Shown piece after piece: positions 1 through 5,111 of a stretch of 5,111 bases of DNA. Within the stretch, counting starts at the first letter, position 1; the number at the start of each line of letters is the position of its first letter. Both the position numbers and the translations under genes were made by a program. The notes under the pieces were generated by a model that saw nothing but the letters and a program-made list of their open reading frames with translations, searched no databases and had not been told where the DNA came from. This DNA comes from Candidatus Woesearchaeota archaeon (GTDB taxonomy: Archaea > Nanobdellota > Nanobdellia > Woesearchaeales > JACPBV01), in the NCBI GenBank assembly GCA_019323195.1, contig JAHWHQ010000092.1:1-5111 (forward strand), written 5' to 3'.

Positions 1-1
1 G

Positions 2-334
2 GCCGGATTGGCTATAGGCGGCTGGATAATCAACGTTGGCTATAAGATCGGGACGGACCACATGAAGTGTTTGATTGGTGAAGCGCCTTCGACTGAACTT
101 ATCGCTAAGATAAAGAAGATTGCCTTAGGCATCAAGGGCGTTAAGGGGATTAATGACGTCAGGGCGCATTATGTCGGTGTCTTATTGCATGTTGAGGTTC
201 ATATAGAGGTCGATAAGAAGCTGACCATCTTGCGTGCGCATTCCATAGGGAAAAAGGTCCAGAATAAGCTTGAAGAGCTCGATATTGTTGACAGGGCTTT
301 TGTGCACATCGACCCGGTTAAGATTACAAAGTGA
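2..334 (+). CDS. Cation diffusion facilitator (CDF) metal transporter, 3' end only
   Basis: This is the C-terminal 110 residues of a CDF-family transporter; the open frame continues past the left edge, so the true start is outside the window. The first 15 or so residues (AGLAIGGWIINVGYKI) look like the end of the last transmembrane helix. The rest matches the cytoplasmic dimerisation domain: a helix after APSTELIAKI, a first strand at GINDVRAHYVG, the strand HVEVHIEVD, a helix RAHSIGKKVQNKLEEL, and the closing VHIDP. CDF proteins export divalent metals such as Zn2+, Fe2+ or Mn2+ in exchange for protons, and this domain binds metal and couples dimer packing to transport. Compared from memory with E. 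coli YiiP, the His in HIEV and the His and Asp of VHIDP are kept, while the first His (YiiP H232) appears to be Asn. Metal specificity cannot be judged because the transmembrane metal site is missing. The stop is TGA at 332-334; an inverted repeat begins 8 bases later. Confidence 0.87.
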   Translation, partial: AGLAIGGWIINVGYKIGTDHMKCLIGEAPSTELIAKIKKIALGIKGVKGINDVRAHYVGVLLHVEVHIEVDKKLTILRAHSIGKKVQNKLEELDIVDRAFVHIDPVKITK

Positions 335-341
335 GGCACCA

Positions 342-466
342 AAGTATACAGTTCAGTGAGATTACTGCAGCAGCACAGTGGCATGCCGCATTCGGCACGC
401 GGCATGCAGGGTGCCACTGTGCTATACCTGCTATGCTCTCTGGATGTTTATACCAACTGTATACTT
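342..466. repeat. Large nested inverted repeat / long hairpin element
   Basis: Several nested, exactly complementary arms are centred near position 394. The outer arms are 342-353 (AAGTATACAGTT) and 455-466, 12 of 12 paired. The next pair is 354-360 with 436-442, 6 of 7 paired. Then come 367-370 with 428-431; 372-383 (AGCACAGTGGCA) with 412-423, 12 of 12; and 384-389 with 399-404, 6 of 6, around a 9-base loop (390-398). The inner core has an alternative register, 381-389 with 399-407 (9 bp), so a 7-base bulge could migrate. In total about 40 base pairs form, with bulges mostly on the 3' side. It begins 8 bases after the CDF stop and ends 28 bases before the TATA box of the next gene. No T-run follows, so it is not a classic intrinsic terminator. 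It could be a structured 3' UTR, a small RNA, or a miniature mobile element; no target-site duplication is obvious at its edges. Confidence 0.8.
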
Positions 467-494
467 AACAACCCTGCTTTGAATGATACAAAGA

Positions 495-503
495 TATATA
501 AAT
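495..503 (+). promoter_or_regulatory. TATA box of the PIN-ATPase gene
   Basis: TATATAAAT lies with its first T exactly 32 bases before the A of the ATG at 527. An A-rich stretch containing CAAA (489-492) sits just upstream, where the TFB recognition element is expected. Archaeal transcription normally starts about 25 bases downstream of the box centre, which here falls within a few bases of the ATG. The transcript is therefore predicted to be leaderless, and there is no Shine-Dalgarno sequence between the box and the start. Confidence 0.75.
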
Positions 504-526
504 AAGAACCTTTTCTGGTTAAAACC

Positions 527-2347
527 ATGGAAAACAAGATAGAGAAGATCATTCCCGACACCTCTGTGATAATAGAGGGCCTTCTTTCCAAGAAGATAAA
601 GGGTAATGAGCTTCAGGTAGGCTCTGTCATCATCCATGAGGCTGTTATTGCAGAGCTCGAGCATCAGGCAAACCTTGGAAAGGCTATCGGCTTTCTCGGC
701 CTGGACGAGATAAAGAGGATAAGGGGGCTGAGCGGGAATTTCGAGCTGTCATTTGGCGGCAAGAGGCCCGTCGCTGCTGAGATAAGGCACGCTTCGCTTG
801 GCGAGATTGACAGCCTGATAAGGCAGCTTGCATTTGAGGAAGATGCCACCTTGATAACCTCTGACAAGGTGCAGAGCGAGGTTGCCCTTGCAAGGGGCAT
901 AAAGGTCCTGTATTTCAGCCCTGAGACCGCCGCCAGGGAGCTGAAACTGGAGAAGTTCTTTGATGAGAATTCTATGAGCGTCCATCTCAGGGAGAACGTC
1001 ATTCCTTATGCCAAGAAAGGCTTCCCTGGAGACTGGAGTTTTGTCCCTTTGAGGAAGAAGGAATTGACACAGGAAGAGGTCCAGGAGATCTCAAGGGAGA
1101 TCATCGAGGATGCCAAGCTTAGGAGGGACGGTTTTGTGGAGATCGAAAGGGAAGGGAGCACCATCGTCCAGCTTGGAAAATACAGGATTGTCATCACAAA
1201 GCCGCCTTTCAGCGACGGCTGGGAGATTACGGCTGTAAGGCCTGTCAAGCAGTTATGCCTTGATGATTATAAGCTGAGCGAAAAACTGATGAAAAGGGTT
1301 GCTGAGCAGGCAGAAGGGATTTTGGTTGCAGGAAGCCCTGGCATGGGGAAAAGCACCTTTGCGCAGGCATTGGCAGAGTATTACGCCGGAAGGGAGAAGA
1401 CTGTCAAGACAGTGGAAGCCCCCCGAGACCTTATACTTCCAGAGAGCATCACCCAGTATGCCATCTCCCATGGTGATGCCCAGGAGATACATGACATCTT
1501 ATTATTGAGCAGGCCCGATTATACCATCTTTGACGAGATGAGGAATACTGACGATTTCAAGCTTTTTGCAGACATGAGACTGGCAGGAGTTGGCATGGTA
1601 GGTGTGGTGCATGCGACAAACCCTGTAGATGCCATACAGAGGTTCATCGGAAGGGTTGAGATGGGCGTCATCCCGCAGATTATAGATACTGTTGTCTTTA
1701 TCATGAACGGCGCTATCAAAAGCGTCTTAAGCCTCAAGATGGTCGTCAAGGTCCCTTCAGGCATGACCGAGGCAGATCTTGCAAGGCCTGTTGTCGTGGT
1801 CAACGAGTTCGAGACCGGCAAGCTTATCTACGAGATATACTCCTACGGCGAGCAGACAGTGGTCGTTCCTGTCCAGGAGGAGGTTAGCAAGAGCGGCGTC
1901 CATAAGCTGGCAGAGGAGAACATCGCGAGGGAATTTTCAAGGTATTCTGATGATGTCGAGGTAAACTGCGTCTCTGACAGCAAATGTGTGATAAAGGTTC
2001 CTGAGAATAATATAGCAAGGATCATAGGAAAAGAGGGAAAGAACATCAACCAGCTCGAGAAGAAGCTTGGCATGTCCATAGATGTCCAGGCCCTTGACAC
2101 CAAGGCTAAAGAGAAAAAATCCGGCCATCCGTCTCCTTACGAGGTCGTGATAAAGAAGAACACCATCATGTTCCAGCTTGGCATCAAGATGCAGGATAAG
2201 GACATTGACATCTACATCAATGACGAGTTCATCATAACCACCAAAGCAGGCAAGACCGGCCTGATAAAGGTCAAGAGGAACAACCCGATCGGAAGGATGC
2301 TGATAAAGGCCTATAACAACGGTGAGAGTATCGAGCTTAGGGGTTGA
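527..2347 (+). CDS. PIN domain–ATPase–KH protein (PINc/VapC-type ATPase, PINA-like)
   Basis: This 606-residue protein has three parts. Residues 1-132 form a PIN domain with the acidic residues expected of a metal-dependent nuclease fold: D11 (PDTS), E43 or E45 (AELEH), D95 and D113 (TSD). Residues about 240-430 form a PilT/VirB11-like secretion-type ATPase core: Walker A GSPGMGKST at 269-277, Walker B ending in D336-E337, and a His-box-like VGVVHAT at 358-364. Residues about 485-525 form a KH nucleic-acid-binding domain with its GxxG loop at IIGKEGKNI (499-507). A basic, beta-rich tail follows. The architecture is widespread in archaea; a Sulfolobus member, PINA, has been reported as a hexameric ATPase that moves Holliday junctions with other recombination proteins. 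By homology this one probably remodels branched DNA, or structured RNA, in the cytoplasm; whether its PIN domain cuts is unknown. The ATG at 527 is supported by the TATA box 32 bases upstream and by the PIN motif starting at once. It is much too long for a simple VapC toxin and no antitoxin gene adjoins it. Confidence 0.93.
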   Translation: MENKIEKIIPDTSVIIEGLLSKKIKGNELQVGSVIIHEAVIAELEHQANLGKAIGFLGLDEIKRIRGLSGNFELSFGGKRPVAAEIRHASLGEIDSLIRQLAFEEDATLITSDKVQSEVALARGIKVLYFSPETAARELKLEKFFDENSMSVHLRENVIPYAKKGFPGDWSFVPLRKKELTQEEVQEISREIIEDAKLRRDGFVEIEREGSTIVQLGKYRIVITKPPFSDGWEITAVRPVKQLCLDDYKLSEKLMKRVAEQAEGILVAGSPGMGKSTFAQALAEYYAGREKTVKTVEAPRDLILPESITQYAISHGDAQEIHDILLLSRPDYTIFDEMRNTDDFKLFADMRLAGVGMVGVVHATNPVDAIQRFIGRVEMGVIPQIIDTVVFIMNGAIKSVLSLKMVVKVPSGMTEADLARPVVVVNEFETGKLIYEIYSYGEQTVVVPVQEEVSKSGVHKLAEENIAREFSRYSDDVEVNCVSDSKCVIKVPENNIARIIGKEGKNINQLEKKLGMSIDVQALDTKAKEKKSGHPSPYEVVIKKNTIMFQLGIKMQDKDIDIYINDEFIITTKAGKTGLIKVKRNNPIGRMLIKAYNNGESIELRG

Positions 2348-2355
2348 TTATTGTT

Positions 2356-2391
2356 CTTAAAGAGAATCTATTTTTTCTGATGATTCTTAAG
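2356..2391 (+). terminator. Possible T-rich terminator after the PIN-ATPase gene
   Basis: Nine bases after the TGA stop there is a bulged hairpin: 2356-2360 pairs with 2387-2391 and 2364-2368 with 2382-2386, with a three-base bulge. Its 13-base loop carries a run of six T (2371-2376). A second run of five T lies at 2419-2423. Archaeal RNA polymerase mostly stops at T-runs without needing a hairpin, so the T-runs are the main evidence and the weak stem may be incidental. Confidence 0.4.
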
Positions 2392-2436
2392 CCATTTGAG
2401 TTTCTGAACAGATGAAAGTTTTTATCGACCGCAAAC

Positions 2437-2445
2437 TTTAATAAT
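2437..2445 (+). promoter_or_regulatory. TATA box of the small frameshifted gene
   Basis: TTTAATAAT starts exactly 32 bases before the ATG at 2469, the same spacing as at the two large genes with clear TATA boxes. CAAA (2432-2435) precedes it in the expected TFB-contact position. This shared geometry is the best independent reason to think the ATG at 2469 is a real start. Confidence 0.5.
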
Positions 2446-2468
2446 CAGAAACACCATAATATAACAAA

Positions 2469-2706
2469 ATGCCTCAAAACCCCTAGACAGGATTATATAT
2501 CCACAATAATAGAAAATTTTATTGATGGCCATGCGAAACAGACAGGGTATGATATTAGGGATATTGTACAGTGGTATAATCCCCATATAACAGAAATGCA
2601 GGATAATAGTGATATTTTTGCTGAAAGGGATGAAAAGATTAAGAGAAGGATACATCAATTCTGGATTGATGTTCTTCCTTTGTATGAATATAGGGATAAA
2701 TTTTAA
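2469..2706 (+). pseudogene. Small hypothetical gene (about 78 aa) interrupted by a +1 frameshift
   Basis: From the ATG at 2469 the frame reads MPQNP and then meets TAG at 2484-2486. In the +1 frame the sequence continues without a stop from 2482 to the TAA at 2704-2706, reading PRQDYISTIIENF and ending LPLYEYRDKF. Removing one C from the four-C run at 2480-2483 would join the two parts into one 78-residue product. The downstream part looks like a real protein: charged, helical, with Trp and Tyr residues and no in-frame start near its beginning (the first ATG comes deep inside, after HITE). I do not recognise the family. A TATA box lies 32 bases upstream of the ATG. It could be a decayed gene, a single-base sequence or assembly error, or a gene read by +1 slippage at CCC-TAG, where a proline tRNA could re-pair on CCT. 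The DNA is more AT-rich than the flanking large genes. It sits between the PIN-ATPase and the phosphate transporter, both on the same strand. Confidence 0.5.
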
Positions 2707-2739
2707 CATCAGATCTAAAATTATCATCCCAACAAAAAA

Positions 2740-2748
2740 TATATAAAC
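2740..2748 (+). promoter_or_regulatory. TATA box of the Na+/phosphate cotransporter gene
   Basis: TATATAAAC begins exactly 32 bases before the ATG at 2772 and is preceded by an A-rich tract with CAAA at 2733-2736. The predicted transcription start falls within a few bases of the ATG, so a leaderless mRNA is expected. The bases between are pyrimidine-rich (2751-2771) and contain no Shine-Dalgarno sequence. Confidence 0.75.
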
Positions 2749-2771
2749 AATACCCCTCTCCAGATTCCCCC

Positions 2772-4409
2772 ATGGGGGACTTCAATCTTACATCCTTGAT
2801 CTTCAGCATTATCGGCGGCTTAGGCCTATTCATCTTCGGCATCAAGATAATGGGCGACGGCCTTCAGAAGGTTGCAGGCCAGAGGATGAAGGACATCATC
2901 GGGTATCTTACCGACAACCGCTTTGTTGGCATGGGCCTTGGGACATTGGTCACTTCTGTCATACAGAGCAGCTCTGCCACAACTGTCATGCTTGTCGGGT
3001 TTGTCAATGCCGGCCTCATAACATTGATCCAGGCAATCCCTGTAATGCTTGGTGCAGCTGTAGGGACAACGATAACTGCCCAGCTGATAGCCTTCAGGCT
3101 GACAGATTATGCGCTGCCTATCATCGGTGTAGGTTCAGCGATGTACCTTTTCGGCAAGAGAAAAAGGACAAAGCAGATAGGAGAGGCCATCCTTGGCTTT
3201 GGCATCCTCTTTCTTGGGCTTAATATCATGTCCTCAGGCGTAAAGCCTCTGGGCCAAAGCGCTGTTGTAAGGAGCTCTTTTACAAGATTCAGCCACAACA
3301 TTCTTCTGGGCATCCTGGTCGGGACGATAGCGACCGCTGTTATCCAGAGCTCATCGGTTACAACAGGCATTATCCTTGCCCTGGCGGGTGTAGGGCTGTT
3401 GGACCTGAGAGGCGCAATACCCCTTGTTCTGGGGGCAAATATAGGGACCTGCATAACAGCCCTTTTAGCAAGCATAGGGACAAACCTTTCTGCAAAAAGG
3501 CTTGCTGTTGCGCATGTTGTCTTCAAGGTTGTTGGGGCGCTCATCGCGCTTATCCTTTTTCCCCTTTATTTCCTCCTGACGATCCGCAGTTCAGGTAACC
3601 TTATGCGGCAGATAGCCAATTTCCATACCATATTTAACATTACCAACGCCGCCTTGTTCATCGGCTTTACCCCCCTGTTTGCCCGGATGATGAAAAAGAT
3701 AGTTCCCGGCAAAGAGGTGGTAATTGAACACGGCCCTAAGTACCTTGCCAAGGATTTGTTAAATACCCCTTCAATTGCTATAGACGCTGCTAAGAAAGAG
3801 ATACTGAGGACATTGAAGTTCACAAAAGGCATGGTGCAGGATGCGATGGATGCATTCTATGATGAAGACCTGAAAAAAATACAGAATGTCATCTCAAGGG
3901 AAGAGATCATTGATGAGCTTCAGGATTCGATAACAGCCTACCTTGTCAAGATAACAGAGAAGGAGATCAGCGAGACAGAGGCTGCCATGATACCTGCCCT
4001 GCTCCATTCCATCAATGACATAGAGAGGATTGGCGACCATGCGATGAACCTCGCAGATTTTGCAGAGCGTAAGATAGACCACGGCTTAAAGTTCAGCGGG
4101 AAATATATAGAGGAAATCAAGAAGATAGAGCTATTGATTAATGAGATGATGGATGATGCTGTAAAGGCCCTTCCTGAGCTGGATAAGGCGCTGGCAAAGA
4201 GCATGCTTGACAAGGAGGACAGGATAAACAGGCTTGTCATCGAATACAGGACTGCGCATACAGAAAGGCTGACAAACGGAGTATGCTCGCACAGGTCAGG
4301 CATTGTTTTTATCGATATGCTGATGAACTTCGAGAAGATAGGCGACCACCTCACAAATATAGCCCAGGCGATACAGGGCAAGCTGCAGTGGAACGGCGAT
4401 GATGTTTAG
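2772..4409 (+). CDS. Na+/phosphate cotransporter with C-terminal PhoU domain (NptA/PNaS family)
   Basis: This 545-residue membrane protein imports inorganic phosphate with Na+. The N-terminal 310 residues contain the duplicated Na/Pi-cotransporter unit. Each half has the signature QSSS-TT (QSSSATT at 65-71, QSSSVTT at 192-198), followed by GAAVGTTITA (94-103) and GANIGTCITA (221-230). About eight hydrophobic segments surround these, and short basic linkers such as GKRKRTK (128-134) suggest cytoplasmic loops. AVAHVVFK (245-252) and ANFHTIFN (282-289) are further family motifs. From about residue 335 to the end is a helical PhoU domain with two acidic metal-binding signatures, NDIERIGDH (415-423) and NFEKIGDH (519-526). 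PhoU domains on these transporters are thought to sense or gate phosphate entry from the cytoplasm. The length is usual for the fused family. No pst, phoB or other phosphate genes are in view, so it appears to be a stand-alone uptake gene. The ATG at 2772 is chosen because the TATA box lies 32 bases upstream and the first transmembrane helix follows within ten residues. The stop is TAG at 4407-4409. Confidence 0.94.
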   Translation: MGDFNLTSLIFSIIGGLGLFIFGIKIMGDGLQKVAGQRMKDIIGYLTDNRFVGMGLGTLVTSVIQSSSATTVMLVGFVNAGLITLIQAIPVMLGAAVGTTITAQLIAFRLTDYALPIIGVGSAMYLFGKRKRTKQIGEAILGFGILFLGLNIMSSGVKPLGQSAVVRSSFTRFSHNILLGILVGTIATAVIQSSSVTTGIILALAGVGLLDLRGAIPLVLGANIGTCITALLASIGTNLSAKRLAVAHVVFKVVGALIALILFPLYFLLTIRSSGNLMRQIANFHTIFNITNAALFIGFTPLFARMMKKIVPGKEVVIEHGPKYLAKDLLNTPSIAIDAAKKEILRTLKFTKGMVQDAMDAFYDEDLKKIQNVISREEIIDELQDSITAYLVKITEKEISETEAAMIPALLHSINDIERIGDHAMNLADFAERKIDHGLKFSGKYIEEIKKIELLINEMMDDAVKALPELDKALAKSMLDKEDRINRLVIEYRTAHTERLTNGVCSHRSGIVFIDMLMNFEKIGDHLTNIAQAIQGKLQWNGDDV

Positions 4410-4410
4410 A

Positions 4411-4417
4411 TTATATT
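4411..4417 (+). promoter_or_regulatory. Weak TATA-like box of the 200-aa gene
   Basis: TTATATT starts immediately after the transporter stop codon, 31 bases before the ATG at 4442. The spacing nearly matches the other promoters, but the box is shorter and lacks the CAAA upstream. It may drive a separate leaderless transcript; read-through from the transporter gene is equally possible because no T-run lies between the two genes. Confidence 0.4.
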
Positions 4418-4441
4418 GCAGTTAAGAGATGGCATTAAAAA

Positions 4442-5044
4442 ATGGCAAAGGTAAAGAAGGTAAATTATATCCAATATATCAGGGAAAGTTGTTCTATAGG
4501 AGACGGTCCAAAAGAAGGGTGCATAGGGTTTCTTCTAGTTCCTCATGAATTAATGAATGCGCCTTATAATCCTATGGTTTATAGGGGGCTTATCAATGAA
4601 ATAGAAATCTGCGATTATATTGACGGGCAGATGGTTGTTAGTGAGAGGAATAAAGAAGAAAGAAAAACAATAATCCAAAGATCACCCAGGATAATGGGCT
4701 TAAATAAGAAAGGAGGAGATAGAAAAGATATTACCCTTTACGTGAAGTCTGATAATCCAGACACACTAAGGTATTACAAACATGAGGGGGGTATAGTTGA
4801 ACCATTAGCTGATGAGGATTATATCTGCAAAAAATCTGTTCTTTTAAAATATCTCTCAAAATGCCTCTTAGAATATCCTTCAAATGAGCGAGAGGCTATC
4901 TCACAAAAAATTCTGTCTGTTATAAAGCCTTACAAGTCAATAGGAACATCACATCTTGAAACAGATGCTACAAAATTGGACACTCTCCAGATATTTCTTT
5001 TGAAGGAATTTAATGAGCTGCTATTAGAAAATAAAAGAGATTAG
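4442..5044 (+). CDS. Hypothetical protein, 200 aa
   Basis: I do not recognise this protein. It is soluble in appearance: there is no signal peptide and no convincing transmembrane helix. The N-terminal half (about 1-125) alternates short strand-like segments (GCIGFLLVP at 26-34, ITLYV near 100) with polar loops. Its cysteines at 17, 27 and 57 are not arranged as a zinc finger. The C-terminal third is charged and probably helical, ending in a leucine-rich amphipathic helix (LQIFLLKEFNELLLENK). The start at 4442 is 32 bases after the transporter stop, has no Shine-Dalgarno sequence, and has a weak TATA-like box 31 bases upstream. The gene is visibly more AT-rich and uses more A/T-ending codons than the transporter and the ATPase, which could mean later acquisition or simply weak codon selection on a low-expression gene. 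The long uninterrupted frame and charge pattern make it likely to be a real gene. Confidence 0.75.
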   Translation: MAKVKKVNYIQYIRESCSIGDGPKEGCIGFLLVPHELMNAPYNPMVYRGLINEIEICDYIDGQMVVSERNKEERKTIIQRSPRIMGLNKKGGDRKDITLYVKSDNPDTLRYYKHEGGIVEPLADEDYICKKSVLLKYLSKCLLEYPSNEREAISQKILSVIKPYKSIGTSHLETDATKLDTLQIFLLKEFNELLLENKRD

Positions 5045-5057
5045 GGCAATACCCCTG

Positions 5058-5077
5058 TTTTCTCTTTTCAGCCTTTT
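5058..5077 (+). terminator. Likely T-run terminator after the 200-aa gene
   Basis: Starting 13 bases after the TAG stop there are three runs of four T (5058-5061, 5065-5068, 5074-5077) in a pyrimidine-rich stretch. Clusters of short T-runs just past a stop codon are the usual archaeal termination signal. There is no clear hairpin. The remaining bases to the end of the window show nothing else I can support. Confidence 0.45.
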
Positions 5078-5111
5078 CCCCACTCCCTAATCGCTACACA
5101 AAATACGAAAA

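Noticed and set aside
342..466. Reading the palindrome as a bacterial-type intrinsic terminator or a CRISPR repeat
   Set aside because: No T-run follows the stem, the outer arms are separated by about 100 bases, and there are no regularly spaced direct repeats with spacers.
527..2347. PIN domain as the toxin of a VapBC toxin-antitoxin pair
   Set aside because: The protein is about four times the size of VapC, carries ATPase and KH domains, and has no small antitoxin gene directly upstream; the upstream gene is a metal transporter.
2525..2590. Short + strand frame starting at ATG 2525 downstream of a TATA-like ATTATATAT at 2492-2500
   Set aside because: It encodes only 21 residues before a stop and overlaps the longer, more protein-like frame; the AT-rich box is probably part of that coding sequence.
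2422..2727. Reverse-strand open frame of 101 codons across the gap before the transporter gene
   Set aside because: It shares codon boundaries with the + strand small gene and is very rich in Ile, Phe and Tyr, as expected for the antisense of a hydrophilic AT-rich frame. The nearest TATA-like sequence on that strand is about 20 bases from its start, not the 32 seen elsewhere.
3107..3544. Reverse-strand open frame of 145 codons inside the phosphate transporter
   Set aside because: It lies wholly opposite a clearly recognised membrane protein with intact family motifs and has no promoter signal; it is a shadow. The same applies to the reverse frame at 3938-4381 and those opposite the PIN-ATPase.

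Overview
The window looks archaeal. Its largest gene is a PIN domain–ATPase–KH protein of a type widespread in archaea. The genes lack Shine-Dalgarno sequences and instead have AT-rich TATA boxes about 30 nt before the start codon, the layout of leaderless archaeal transcripts. The lineage cannot be fixed from the sequence; a DPANN-type or other uncultivated euryarchaeal genome is a guess. All supported genes lie on the + strand, and most appear to have their own promoter rather than sharing an operon.

Layout. (1) Positions 2-334 hold the 3' end of a cation diffusion facilitator (metal efflux) gene, cut by the window edge. (2) Positions 335-526 are a gap filled mainly by a large nested inverted repeat (342-466) that can fold into a hairpin of about 40 base pairs, followed by the TATA box of the next gene. 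(3) Positions 527-2347 encode the PIN–ATPase–KH protein, a probable relative of the archaeal Holliday-junction ATPase PINA. (4) Positions 2348-2771 are a 424-base gap with no intact gene. It contains a T-rich terminator-like hairpin, a TATA box, and a small gene (2469-2706) that is open only if the ribosome shifts +1 at a CCC-TAG site. This is either a frameshifted pseudogene, a sequence error, or a recoded gene. (5) Positions 2772-4409 encode a Na+/phosphate cotransporter with a fused C-terminal PhoU domain. (6) Positions 4442-5044 encode a 200-residue protein I do not recognise, in visibly more AT-rich DNA. (7) Positions 5045-5111 hold T-runs that could end transcription and nothing else I can support.

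The genes do not form an obvious pathway. Two are ion or metal transport functions, one is a nucleic-acid ATPase, and two are unknown. The most notable non-gene signals are the 342-466 palindrome, the 32-nt TATA-to-ATG spacing repeated exactly at three promoters, and the +1 frameshift in the small gene, whose promoter obeys the same spacing.
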